Origin: Fibrella aestuarina BUZ 2
Lineage (GTDB): Bacteria; Bacteroidota; Bacteroidia; Cytophagales; Spirosomataceae
DNA length: 64,000 nt
Assembly (NCBI RefSeq): GCF_000331105.1
Contig: NC_020054.1
Location: forward strand, 4,742,555 to 4,806,554
Direction of reading: 5' to 3'
The notes under the pieces were generated by a model. The model had not been told where the DNA came from and searched no databases. It saw nothing but the letters and a program-made list of their open reading frames with translations. The translations under genes were made by a program, and so were the position numbers. This document shows, piece after piece, positions 24,940 to 33,437 of this stretch; the stretch's first letter is position 1, and the number at the start of each line of letters is the position of its first letter.

Positions 24940-25530
24940 ATGAGCAACTTCAGCCAATTCAAAGCCTGGTTAAAAAACGTTTCGTTTCTGACCGAATCGG
25001 ACTGTACGTTATTCGAGCCTTTCTTACAGACGAAATTAATCGTCAATAAGGCTATTCTCTTGCAGGAAGGCCAAGTTTGCACCGAATTAGGCTTCATTAA
25101 TAAAGGGGCTTTCCGGATGTATTACCTGACCGACGGAAAGGAAATAAACACGCAGTTTAGTTTTGAAAATGAGTTTGTCGTCAATTACGACAGTTTTCTG
25201 CAACAGACGCCGAGCCGGTATTTTATTCAGGCGCTGGAAACGTCAGAAATTGTAACATTTACGTTACCAACGTTGCAGCAGGCCTACAACCGTTCGCAAA
25301 ACTGGGAGCGATTTGGCCGGCTTATGGCAGAGCACGCCTATACGCTTACCACCAAACGGGTAGAGGGTTTTATGTTTATGGACGCCGAACACCGGTATCT
25401 ACAAATGATTAAGGAAACGCCTCACCTTATCGAGCGGGTCCCGCTTTATCTCCTGGCGTCGTACCTGGGCATCGAGCGGGAGAGTCTGAGCCGACTCCGA
25501 AAAAAGCTAGCTAGGGACCGACGATTGTAA
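24940..25530 (+). CDS. Crp/Fnr-family transcription regulator
   Basis: A 196-aa regulator with an N-terminal cyclic-nucleotide-binding-type beta roll (about 25-115: ILLQEGQVCTELGFINKGAFRMYYL) and a C-terminal helix-turn-helix (LLASYLGIERESLSRLRKKL). The phosphate-binding cassette is not conserved, as is usual in the short Bacteroidota members, so the ligand is unknown. The ATG at 24940 is preferred over the GTG at 24928. The next gene (secreted protein, 79 bp downstream) may be its target or just a neighbour. Confidence 0.85.
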   Translation: MSNFSQFKAWLKNVSFLTESDCTLFEPFLQTKLIVNKAILLQEGQVCTELGFINKGAFRMYYLTDGKEINTQFSFENEFVVNYDSFLQQTPSRYFIQALETSEIVTFTLPTLQQAYNRSQNWERFGRLMAEHAYTLTTKRVEGFMFMDAEHRYLQMIKETPHLIERVPLYLLASYLGIERESLSRLRKKLARDRRL

Positions 25531-25609
25531 CATAGATCAATTTTAGTCAGGATGCCCTTATAGACTTTTGCCTTGTAATCAATCCATTACAATCAAAACG
25601 TCAAGCATC

Positions 25610-26263
25610 ATGAACACGATCAAGTCAACAGTCATCGTATTCGTAGCCGCCGTCGCTACGCTCCTTCTGACAAGCTACGCATCAGCCCAAAAGAGCACGA
25701 TCCCGGTCGAGCGCAAGGCAGCGTTTGAGGATACGTACACCATCATCTGGAACGGCTACAGCAAAGCCTACACCTACACCGATGGAACTTGGCTGCGCGC
25801 CGAACCCTTCGACTACTATTTCGACGTCGTTCAGAAGCGGTACGACAACGAATGGAAGTCGGTCAAATCGCTGCATCGGCTTCATCCCGACTACAACGGG
25901 AAAGCGGGCGACCGGGACCAGACTATGTATTTTGGTGTCACTTACGAAAGCTTGGTTGCCAATAAAGTAATCGGAAACATGTATTCATCGCTGGGTAATG
26001 GCAGGCTGACAACTGACCATGAATTCAGAAACTCAATCATTGAGATCGACGTAAAAAATGCGGGCCTGTTTACGCCCTACAATAAGATACGCATTACCCA
26101 GAAGTATGATTACGAACATGGCAAACTAACCGAGACCGTTTTGCTAGTAAAAGCAAAGGGCAGCGAAGAAACGCCGTTCATGAAAAACGAAGAAGAAGCC
26201 TATTTCTACACCAAAGGAAAGCTGGACAAAGCCCCCACAACATTTAACCAGCCAGCCCGCTAA
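25610..26263 (+). CDS. Secreted hypothetical protein
   Basis: A 217-aa protein with a signal peptide (VIVFVAAVATLLLTSYASAQ). The mature part is rich in Tyr, Lys and Asp (YTIIWNGYSKAYTYTDGTW, FDVVQKRYDNEWKSVKSLHR) and looks like a compact beta-rich periplasmic protein. No motif is recognised. It follows the Crp-family gene by 79 bp on the same strand. The ATG at 25610 is set by the signal peptide. Confidence 0.7.
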   Translation: MNTIKSTVIVFVAAVATLLLTSYASAQKSTIPVERKAAFEDTYTIIWNGYSKAYTYTDGTWLRAEPFDYYFDVVQKRYDNEWKSVKSLHRLHPDYNGKAGDRDQTMYFGVTYESLVANKVIGNMYSSLGNGRLTTDHEFRNSIIEIDVKNAGLFTPYNKIRITQKYDYEHGKLTETVLLVKAKGSEETPFMKNEEEAYFYTKGKLDKAPTTFNQPAR

Positions 26264-26329
26264 AAAAGGCTTCAGACAACAAAGGCAACGGGTCGGCGCT
26301 GTTGGGCAGAATCTGATGCAGCACAGCCT

Positions 26330-26395
26330 GGGTACGTTGCCTGTCCAGTCCAAGCAAACAGGGCGGAATACCGTATCAATAGCGTTGAATGGAGG
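26330..26395. repeat. 66-bp direct repeat, copy A
   Basis: This 66-bp stretch matches 28929-28994 in the same orientation and at equal length, by hand about three quarters identical. Both ends are the most conserved (first 14 bp identical; the last 14 bp differ at one position). The pair brackets the 798-aa outer-membrane receptor gene. Confidence 0.65.
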
Positions 26396-26421
26396 GCGAC
26401 GCCCGACATGAATCCCAATTA

Positions 26422-26462
26422 CCCCCCCTAAGCCCGGCCACGCAAGCCGGGCTTAGGGGGGG
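26422..26462. terminator. GC-rich hairpin between convergent genes
   Basis: Perfect 17-bp arms (26422-26438 / 26446-26462) with a 7-nt loop, ending in runs of C and G. It is a bidirectional terminator candidate between the secreted protein gene and the receptor gene. The arm word AAGCCCGGCTTAG is close to one in the repeat at 49628-49745. Confidence 0.65.
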
Positions 26463-26514
26463 ATGCTGGCAAATATGGCATCGAGGTGGGCTAGCGCCAC
26501 CCGCTCATTGACCC

Positions 26515-28911
26515 CTACTCCGTGGGTACGTTGAACGGGTTGCTGCGTTCTTCACGCTTGCGAATGCCGAAGTTATAGCGGAGGTTGAGGCCCACGCGGC
26601 GGGTATCGGCGCGGCGGTCACCTACGGCCGCAATGTTGCCCTGATTGAGGGTAAAGGTGTTGCGGTTGGTGTAAAAGAGGTCCGTGACATTCAGCGCAAC
26701 GGTGAGTTTGCGGTTCAGAAACAGCCGGTTGATGCTCAGGTTCACGTTGCCAAAATCGCCGAGGGCGTAGAACTGCTGCTGCCCACCCCGCAGGTAGAAG
26801 GCGTTGAGCGTGAGCGTCGAGCGGGTACCGAGGCGCAGTTGCTGGTAGGTAAAAAACCGCCACGAGGCCCGGCTGAACGTCAAGGGCTGGTTTTCGTAGC
26901 GCCCGTCGTAGTCGGTGAGGTTATACTGCGCCACCAGCACAAAGAAGTACTTGCCCACGGGCGGCATCCCGGCCACCATACGGAAGTACGTTTCGCGATT
27001 CTGGCCGAGGTTATCAAACGTCCGGTACGAGACCGCCGGGTTGCGCGGGTCCTGGTAGAGCACGTTGGTGAAGATGTTCTGGATGTGGTTGCGCCCGATG
27101 GCAAAGAGCGGGAAGTCGTCGACGCTGATATTGGCTTCGTAGGTTTCGGTAAACTGCGGTTGCAGGCCGGGATTACCCGTTTCGTACAGGTACGGGTCGA
27201 TATAGCGGGCAAACGGATTGAGGTTATCGTAGGTGGGCCGGGCGATCGAGCGGCGGTAAATGAGCGATCCTTTCAGCTCAAAACCCGAAATTTTGGTCAA
27301 CGGCCGCGTCAGGTACACGTAGGGAAACAGGTCGGTGCGACGTACCCGGAACGTGGTATCGCTGGGCACGCGCTGATGGCCGTCCATGTTGGTGTTTTCG
27401 GCCCGCAGGCCCGCTTTGAGCAGAAAACCGCCCGGCAACCCCTTCGATGCCTGCGCGTAGGCGGCATGAATCGCCTCGTTGTAATCGAAGGTGTTGGTGC
27501 GGAACGGGTCGGGGCGGGTTTGGCCGTTGGTAGTGGTACTGAAAGCGGTCTGGCTCGTAAACTGCTGGAGGGCCGATTTCAGACCCGCCTCGAACGTGAT
27601 GCGATAAGGCCACTTCAGCCGCAGGTCGGTCTGGAACTGGGCCATGTGACGGCGCGTGTCGATGTCGCCTGCGCCCGCCAACGGGCTGGCCACCGGTAGC
27701 TGGTACTGCGTCAGGTACGTTTGCGAGCCGTTTCCCCGCAGGTACGTATACGAGGCGTCGATGGTCCATTCGCTACCCAGCGAGTCGATTTTGCGTTTGG
27801 CCGACACGTCCTGCGACAGGTTGAAGGCCGTGTTCTGGTTCTGGAGGTCGTTGCTGTTGGCCGACACCGTGGCGGCCGTTTCAAGCTGCCGGATCGCCGT
27901 CTGGTTACTGGCCGTCGAGTTGTTCAGCCCGTACGACAGCCGCCCGTCGAAATTCAGGTTCCACTTGGGCGACAGCTCATACCCCAGCCCGTAGCCCGCA
28001 AAAAAGCCTTCGCCGGGAAAACGGGTGTAGGCTTCCTGCCCGATCGTGCGCCCGCCCGTCAGCTGGCGCTTGGTGGTCAGGAGCTCATACGTCTGGCGGC
28101 GGTTATAATTGAGGTTCAGGTATTTGGTGCGCCCGCCGTCACTTTCGTTGAGGTTGATGCCCACACCCTGGTTACCAAATCGCCCCTGATTGGCCGAGGC
28201 CGTGATAGCCCCTGTGCGGCCGAGTTTCACCCCTTTTTTCAACACGATATTGACCGCCCCGCCACTGCCCGACGCATCGTAGCGGGCCGAAGGCGTGCGC
28301 ATCACTTCCAGCCGCTCGATGCTGCCCGGCGGCAGGCTTTTGAGCAGCGACGCGATGTCGGCGGTGCTCATTTTCTGCTCGCGCCCGTTGATGTAGATCG
28401 TGGCCGGGGTGGCGCTGCTGAGGTACACATTGCCGTCCTGATCAAGAAACAGGCCGGGCGTTCGTTCGAGCAGTTCGAAGGCGTTGGTGCTGATGTCGGC
28501 AATGGGCGTGGGGTCCACGATCAGTTTGTCGTCTTCCTGCCGCAGCAGCGGTTTCTTGGCCGTGATGGTCACGGCGTCGAGGCTCTTGGTATTGGTGTCG
28601 AGCGTCAGGCGCAGGTTGGGTTGTTCGGGCGTAAAGCGCACGACCCGTTGCAGCGATTTCATACCCACGGCCGTCACGAGCAGGTCGTAGGGGGTGCTCA
28701 TCCGCAACGAAACGGAGGCGATACCGGCCGTATCGGCGATGGCGTTAACCCGTTGGGTCGAATCGGCCCGGTTGGTGAGCCGGACGGCCGCACCGGGGAT
28801 GGCCTGGCGACTGGCGTCGACCAGCGCGATACGCACGGGCCGGAGTTGTTGGGCGCTAGCAGGCCGCAGGCAGGTGAGCAGCAGCAGTGAGGTGAGTAGT
28901 CGTAGACGCAT
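26515..28911 (-). CDS. Outer-membrane beta-barrel receptor with carboxypeptidase-like N-domain
   Basis: A 798-aa outer-membrane protein. Signal peptide LLTSLLLLTCLRPASAQ, then a carboxypeptidase-regulatory-like/Ig domain (VRIALVDASRQAIPGAAVRL, about 25-110), a plug (about 125-220, ISTNAFELLERTPGLFLDQDGNVYLSSATPATIYINGREQ) and a large barrel ending in NLRYNFGIRKREERSNPF. This is the 'outer membrane beta-barrel family' layout common in Cytophagales, related to TonB-dependent transporters. The substrate is unknown. The ATG at 28911 is set by the signal peptide. The gene is flanked by 66-bp direct repeats. Confidence 0.88.
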   Translation of the reverse strand: MRLRLLTSLLLLTCLRPASAQQLRPVRIALVDASRQAIPGAAVRLTNRADSTQRVNAIADTAGIASVSLRMSTPYDLLVTAVGMKSLQRVVRFTPEQPNLRLTLDTNTKSLDAVTITAKKPLLRQEDDKLIVDPTPIADISTNAFELLERTPGLFLDQDGNVYLSSATPATIYINGREQKMSTADIASLLKSLPPGSIERLEVMRTPSARYDASGSGGAVNIVLKKGVKLGRTGAITASANQGRFGNQGVGINLNESDGGRTKYLNLNYNRRQTYELLTTKRQLTGGRTIGQEAYTRFPGEGFFAGYGLGYELSPKWNLNFDGRLSYGLNNSTASNQTAIRQLETAATVSANSNDLQNQNTAFNLSQDVSAKRKIDSLGSEWTIDASYTYLRGNGSQTYLTQYQLPVASPLAGAGDIDTRRHMAQFQTDLRLKWPYRITFEAGLKSALQQFTSQTAFSTTTNGQTRPDPFRTNTFDYNEAIHAAYAQASKGLPGGFLLKAGLRAENTNMDGHQRVPSDTTFRVRRTDLFPYVYLTRPLTKISGFELKGSLIYRRSIARPTYDNLNPFARYIDPYLYETGNPGLQPQFTETYEANISVDDFPLFAIGRNHIQNIFTNVLYQDPRNPAVSYRTFDNLGQNRETYFRMVAGMPPVGKYFFVLVAQYNLTDYDGRYENQPLTFSRASWRFFTYQQLRLGTRSTLTLNAFYLRGGQQQFYALGDFGNVNLSINRLFLNRKLTVALNVTDLFYTNRNTFTLNQGNIAAVGDRRADTRRVGLNLRYNFGIRKREERSNPFNVPTE

Positions 28912-28928
28912 AAGGTGCCGCAAACCTC

Positions 28929-28994
28929 GGGTACGTTGCCTGCCCAATCCAACTAAATTGGGCTGAACGCTGATTCTGTGGCGTTGAACGGAGG
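28929..28994. repeat. 66-bp direct repeat, copy B
   Basis: Partner of 26330-26395. On the minus strand both copies can be read as a short peptide start MDW(T/A)GNVP. This copy lies 17 bp upstream of the receptor start and so inside its leader or promoter region. Confidence 0.65.
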
Positions 28995-29052
28995 CACGGC
29001 ATTGCTACGGCGCTGCTATCACCAGGATAGCCCTCGCCTCGACAGCAACCCG

Positions 29053-30258
29053 TTACACCGGCAGGTAGAGACTGAACGTGGTTCCGACACCTGCCTGGCT
29101 CTGGGCTGTTATGCCGCCACCGTGGTTGATGGCCACTTTTTCACAAATGGCCAGGCCGATCCCTGTTCCCGGAAAAGCACTCCGGCCGTGCAGCCGCTGA
29201 AACACCTGAAAGATGCGGTCAACGTATTTTTCATCGAAACCAATACCGTTGTCGCTCAGGTCGATGCGGTAATAGGAGTCGGCTAGTCGGGAGGGTTTGA
29301 CCCGCTCCGGCAACTCATCGGCAGTCAGCTGAATAGCCTGAACCGTCAGCTGCGGCACAACGCCCTCCCGCCGAAACTTGAGCGCGTTGTTCACCAGGTT
29401 ATTAAACAGTTGGGTGAGCTGAGCCGGGCGGCCCATCACGGCGGGCAGCGGGTGCAGGTCGATTACCGCGCCGGTTTCTTCGATCAGCAGTTCCTGGTCT
29501 TGCAGTACAGCCTCAAACAGATCGGTGAGCTGAAGCGGTTGCGTACCTTCGGAGCGGGTCGACAGGCGGGAGTACGCCAACAGGTCGTGCAGCAGCGTGG
29601 CCATCCGGCTGGCTGCCGTATGGATGCGTTGCAGGTAGTCGTTGTCGTTCACGGCAACGTCGTGACGTTCCAGCAGGAGGTTGCTGAACGATTGGATTTT
29701 GCGCAACGGTTCCTGCAAGTCGTGGCTGGCGATGTAGGCAAACTCGGCCAGGTGCTCGTTGGATTTTTTCAGTTGCTGATTCGCTTCGTACAGATCCTGG
29801 GTACGTTCGGCGACCCGATGCTCAAGCTCATTTGTATTTTGCCGGAGCGCCTCCTGCATCTGTTTCAACTCAGTAATGTCGAAGACGATGCCGCTGAACC
29901 GACTAAGCTGCCCCTGCTGATTGCGTAAGGTGCGGCCTTTTGCCTGTACCCACCGGTAGTCGTCAGCGGCGATATGCGTGCGAAAGATGAGGTTATGCTC
30001 GCCGTCACTTTCGGGGCTCAGGCTGCGCGCGTTGGCTAGCCTGACGCGCTCCCGGTCATCGGGGTGCACCTGCTCCAGCAACGCGGCCGCCGACACATCC
30101 GATTCGGCGGGCAACCCAAACAATTGCTTACAAATGACCGACCATTCGGCCTGTTTGGTTTCGAGATTGTAATCCCACGTGCCCACCTGAGCCGCTTGCA
30201 GGGCCAGTTGTAAGCGTTCCACTTCCAGTGCCAAAGAACTTGTCGCGGAAGTATTCAT
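29053..30258 (-). CDS. PAS-domain sensor histidine kinase
   Basis: A 401-aa soluble kinase without membrane segments. A PAS domain (about 12-130: LQAAQVGTWDYNLETKQAEW, then the PAC-like DDYRWVQAKGRTLRNQ) is followed by a short coiled coil. The HisKA phospho-acceptor is in FAYIASHDLQEPLRKIQSFS, and the HATPase_c domain has FNNLVNNALKF, DNGIGFDEKY and GTGIGLAICEKV. It should autophosphorylate at the His of SHDLQEP. No response regulator lies next to it, so it is an orphan; the NarL-type regulator 21 kb away is one possible partner, but nothing in the sequence links them. The ATG at 30258 is chosen. Confidence 0.9.
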   Translation of the reverse strand: MNTSATSSLALEVERLQLALQAAQVGTWDYNLETKQAEWSVICKQLFGLPAESDVSAAALLEQVHPDDRERVRLANARSLSPESDGEHNLIFRTHIAADDYRWVQAKGRTLRNQQGQLSRFSGIVFDITELKQMQEALRQNTNELEHRVAERTQDLYEANQQLKKSNEHLAEFAYIASHDLQEPLRKIQSFSNLLLERHDVAVNDNDYLQRIHTAASRMATLLHDLLAYSRLSTRSEGTQPLQLTDLFEAVLQDQELLIEETGAVIDLHPLPAVMGRPAQLTQLFNNLVNNALKFRREGVVPQLTVQAIQLTADELPERVKPSRLADSYYRIDLSDNGIGFDEKYVDRIFQVFQRLHGRSAFPGTGIGLAICEKVAINHGGGITAQSQAGVGTTFSLYLPV

Positions 30259-30470
30259 ACTGATAACGTTGAGGTGTTTTACCAAAAGTAAGCCGTAGGC
30301 CAATTATACGGGCATGGCAGGAAAGATATTCCCACCAATTACCCGTATGTATACAAACCGATGGTAAAAGCCCGCCCCTAACGTATCCGAACAAAACCGA
30401 TCCCTCCATGGCCCGCCACTACGGGCCGGTTTGGGCGGCTGTCAAACGCGGTATCGACGTAGGAGTACTG

Positions 30471-31124
30471 TCACTTATTGGGGTCGACCGACACGTAGAA
30501 CGCCATAAACGCCTCGGCCCGGTCACGGCAGTGAACAACTGACGCGGGAAACTTTGCGAACGTAATCGGGTTGGCAATCTGAACGTATTTTACTGGGTTC
30601 TGAACACCCCCACCGTTCGGTGCGTAATCCAGTTGCAGCGTAAACGCCACCTGATTGGAGCGGATGGTGGGTGGCGGTACGGCGGGGTTGACATTCACCC
30701 GGTTGACAAGGGTAAGCTCTTTCGTATCGAGTGGATAGTCGACCTTGGCTGTACTGATGGTATAAAAACTCAACGTAGGAAAATTGACGGGTACAGGTTT
30801 CGGCGAAAAGCTGGGTACGTTGATGCGCCGAAACACGAGCGAGGCCTGATAGACGAAGCTTTTAAGACCAGAATTCTGTGCAACGATAACGGCCTGGCTA
30901 CCGGGCAAACTAACCGTCGCGTTGCCCGGCTTGAGCGTCGCGACAACCTCTTTTTTTTTGCCCAGTATGTTGATGGCAAAAATCTGAAATTCGCAGGGAT
31001 ACGGGCGGTCTTTGCCGTCGACGGTTTTGCAGGGGCGAGTATCATGGGGGTCGGAGGCAGAACTGGGCGCGGGGCGTGACGCCAGCAGGCTCCCGACCAG
31101 CAGCAGGCCAAGTAGGTAGTTCAT
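30471..31124 (-). CDS. Secreted hypothetical protein
   Basis: A 217-aa protein with a signal peptide (LLGLLLVGSLLASRPAPSSA). The mature region has a possible Cys pair (PCKTVDGKDRPYPCEF) and beta-like segments (VVATLKPGNATVSLPGSQAVIVAQ). No family is recognised. It lies 53 bp downstream of the membrane protein gene on the same strand and is probably cotranscribed with it. Confidence 0.65.
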   Translation of the reverse strand: MNYLLGLLLVGSLLASRPAPSSASDPHDTRPCKTVDGKDRPYPCEFQIFAINILGKKKEVVATLKPGNATVSLPGSQAVIVAQNSGLKSFVYQASLVFRRINVPSFSPKPVPVNFPTLSFYTISTAKVDYPLDTKELTLVNRVNVNPAVPPPTIRSNQVAFTLQLDYAPNGGGVQNPVKYVQIANPITFAKFPASVVHCRDRAEAFMAFYVSVDPNK

Positions 31125-31177
31125 AGGACTGAATGGAGTTGACTGTAGTTGACTAGTGATGCATGTGCCGACTGGGT

Positions 31178-32365
31178 CTAACGCAGCCGGGTCAGTTGCA
31201 GGTCGAGGGTATCACCCCACCAAACCCCCTTGATGCGCAGGGTTTTCTGGGTACGTTCGCTGAGGGTAGCGCGCAGCGTGTCGGGCTTGGGGTCGTTCTT
31301 TTTTCGAGCAATCAGCAGCCGTAGGCCGTTCGTTGTACTGTCGTATTCGTAGCGCCCGCGTAGCCCTTCGGCAGGTTTGTACCGGTACGGATTGGGGCTA
31401 AGGGCCACTTCCTGCCAGCCTGTAAAATAAAGGCGATTCCAGGCCGTCGTATCCGTCAACCAGGCCGTTGACGACACGCGCTGTCCGTTGCGCGTGAGCT
31501 GCTTTACCGCCCAGGCCCCAACCAGTCCGTTCTCTTTTTTTCGGTCGTGAGCCAGTACCTGAATCATTCCGAAGGCAGCCAGCAGAGGCAGCAGGCGCAG
31601 GAAGGGCTTGATCCAGTGCCGCCCGATCACAACGGGTGGCAATCGGTCGACAATATCCCAGAAAGCCCGTTTCAGTTTGGGCCAGTCGAGGGCGAGCAGG
31701 AATAACAGCCCCAGCGTGAAGACCAACGAGTTATAAAGCGCTCCCAGCGCAATTGTGTAGAACAGGTTGATCAGCACGATATTGACCATCACTGGCAGCA
31801 GGATCATCACCCCCAGCAGCGTTGTCCGGCGATAGAGCAACAGCAAGCAGCCCCCAATCTGAAGCAGCGCAATGATAACCGCCAGTGTGTAGGAATAGCC
31901 ATAATAGAACCACGTTAGCTGAAAACCGCTTAAATCCCCAACGGGCATATCGAACCGATCAGGGGGGGTATCGAACTGGGTTTTGAAAAGTTTCGCGAAC
32001 CCATACGTTGAAATCTCGAAAGCCAGCCAGTAGCGAATGATCCCCTGTAACCAGGCATGCCGCGCCCCACTCGATACGCGCCCGTCACGTTCCTGCCGGT
32101 GCCAGATCCAGGCATACGTTATTCCGCCCAGCAGACTCACCACAACGATGCCCAGCAAAACGTTCTGGGCATACTGACCATAGCGAATCCAGAAGGCATC
32201 GGGCACAAACTCGAGTCCGGTCATCAGCACGTTGAGCACCCCGATAATAGCCAGTGTGCATTCGCAGCCTTTAACAAACCAGGTTGTGGCAGGGTAAACA
32301 GGAGGCAGGCTTGTAGTCATAAAAGAGAACGCGTTTAACCGATGGAGCAGGGGTTCCTGGTTCAT
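31178..32365 (-). CDS. Polytopic membrane protein with C-terminal soluble domain (DoxX-like)
   Basis: A 395-aa (or 380-aa, from the ATG at 32320) inner-membrane protein. About six hydrophobic segments are seen, including LLGIVVVSLLGGITYAWIW, TLAVIIALLQIGGCLLLLY, TLLGVMILLPVMVNIVLINL and LVFTLGLLFLLAL, with the DoxX-like stretch YWLAFEISTYGFAKLFKTQF. After about residue 270 a soluble domain follows (NGLVGAWAVKQLTRNGQ, GRYEYDSTTNGLRLLIARKK), lipocalin-like in appearance. No specific function can be given. Confidence 0.7.
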   Translation of the reverse strand: MNQEPLLHRLNAFSFMTTSLPPVYPATTWFVKGCECTLAIIGVLNVLMTGLEFVPDAFWIRYGQYAQNVLLGIVVVSLLGGITYAWIWHRQERDGRVSSGARHAWLQGIIRYWLAFEISTYGFAKLFKTQFDTPPDRFDMPVGDLSGFQLTWFYYGYSYTLAVIIALLQIGGCLLLLYRRTTLLGVMILLPVMVNIVLINLFYTIALGALYNSLVFTLGLLFLLALDWPKLKRAFWDIVDRLPPVVIGRHWIKPFLRLLPLLAAFGMIQVLAHDRKKENGLVGAWAVKQLTRNGQRVSSTAWLTDTTAWNRLYFTGWQEVALSPNPYRYKPAEGLRGRYEYDSTTNGLRLLIARKKNDPKPDTLRATLSERTQKTLRIKGVWWGDTLDLQLTRLR

Positions 32366-32445
32366 TCGATGGCCTGTCGGCTAGGCAACGGGATGCAATC
32401 CCTTGCTGAATAACCTACCAGAGCGGGCCACCTACTGCCATCGGG

Positions 32446-33360
32446 TCAGGGAGAGGTCCGGATGGCGGCAATCTGTTGCAAGACAAACGTCAGCGCGGGC
32501 TTGATCACCGGGTGGTCGGCAGCCCAGACGGCCCCCAGGTGCCCGATTTTCTCCTGCTCAAACAGGGCCGTTTTCACGCCCACCGCTTGTAGCCGCCGGT
32601 GCAGCTGCACGCCATCTTCCCGGATCTCATCCTGTTCGCTGACCACGATACTGGTGGGCGGCAGGGCCTTTAATTGCTGGTCGGTAGCCGCCAGTGGCGA
32701 TACAAACGGATCCGAGGCTTTAGCCAGGTCGGGCAGGCCCCACCGGATCACCAGCTCGTAGGCTTTGAACGTCGGCGAACCGGGCCGCACGTCGAGCGCC
32801 GGATTGATGAGTAGCTGGGCCGCAATGGGCACCGGCCGGGCGGCCGTCGCGTTTCGCAGGCAGGTAGCAGCCGCTAAATCGCCCCCGGCGCTGTCGCCCA
32901 GCAAAATCAGGGGGCCTTTCTGACTGAGTGTGCTGCGTTTGGCCTGAATCCAGTTCAGTACGGCCAGAATGTCGTCATTACCGGCGGGGTACGGGTATTC
33001 GGGCGGCCGACGGTACTGCACAGCCACCACGACGGCCTGCGCATCATGGCAGAGGCGTCGGCAGATTTTGTCGTGCGTCTCCAGATCACCCGCCACCCAT
33101 GCGCCACCGTGTATGTGGTAGATGATTGGCGTCGGCCGGTTCGCGGGCGCGTCGGCCGGTCGGTAAATGCGAATGGGAATCGAATCGGTCCTGGTTCGGA
33201 CAACGGCATCCCGCACGGAGCCAACCGGACTAGAAGGCGTTTTTAACTGGTCGATATCCTGGGCAATTGATTGCCGCACCTGCTGGGCGGTTGGCGGCTG
33301 GGCCAGTACTCCCCCGATCAGCAGCAGTTGGCTGGCTAGCAGCGAAAGTCGTCGTTTCAT
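32446..33360 (-). CDS. Secreted alpha/beta hydrolase (HSL-type esterase)
   Basis: A 304-aa esterase/lipase of the hormone-sensitive-lipase family. Signal peptide SLLASQLLLIGGVLAQ. The oxyanion motif HIHGGAWVAGD, the nucleophile elbow LLGDSAGGDLAA, the acid in VVSEQDEIREDG and the final His in KIGHLGAVW form a complete catalytic set. It probably acts on small esters in the periplasm. The ATG at 33360 is set by the signal peptide. The prolyl oligopeptidase gene lies 77 bp upstream on the same strand. Confidence 0.9.
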   Translation of the reverse strand: MKRRLSLLASQLLLIGGVLAQPPTAQQVRQSIAQDIDQLKTPSSPVGSVRDAVVRTRTDSIPIRIYRPADAPANRPTPIIYHIHGGAWVAGDLETHDKICRRLCHDAQAVVVAVQYRRPPEYPYPAGNDDILAVLNWIQAKRSTLSQKGPLILLGDSAGGDLAAATCLRNATAARPVPIAAQLLINPALDVRPGSPTFKAYELVIRWGLPDLAKASDPFVSPLAATDQQLKALPPTSIVVSEQDEIREDGVQLHRRLQAVGVKTALFEQEKIGHLGAVWAADHPVIKPALTFVLQQIAAIRTSP

Positions 33361-33437
33361 AAACCTGTTTGTAAGCGTTGCTTTGGTCGTCACGGATCAA
33401 CACGGTGTAGCCGCTGATCCGGAACCCGTGTGTGCCG

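Noticed and set aside
26144..26353. Small minus-strand ORF starting MDWTGNVP
   Set aside because: Similar to a start at 28952, but both come from the 66-bp repeat and diverge right after; a repeat effect, not a gene pair.
27721..28890. 389-codon plus-strand frame
   Set aside because: It is antisense to the outer-membrane receptor, which has clear domains in the other strand.
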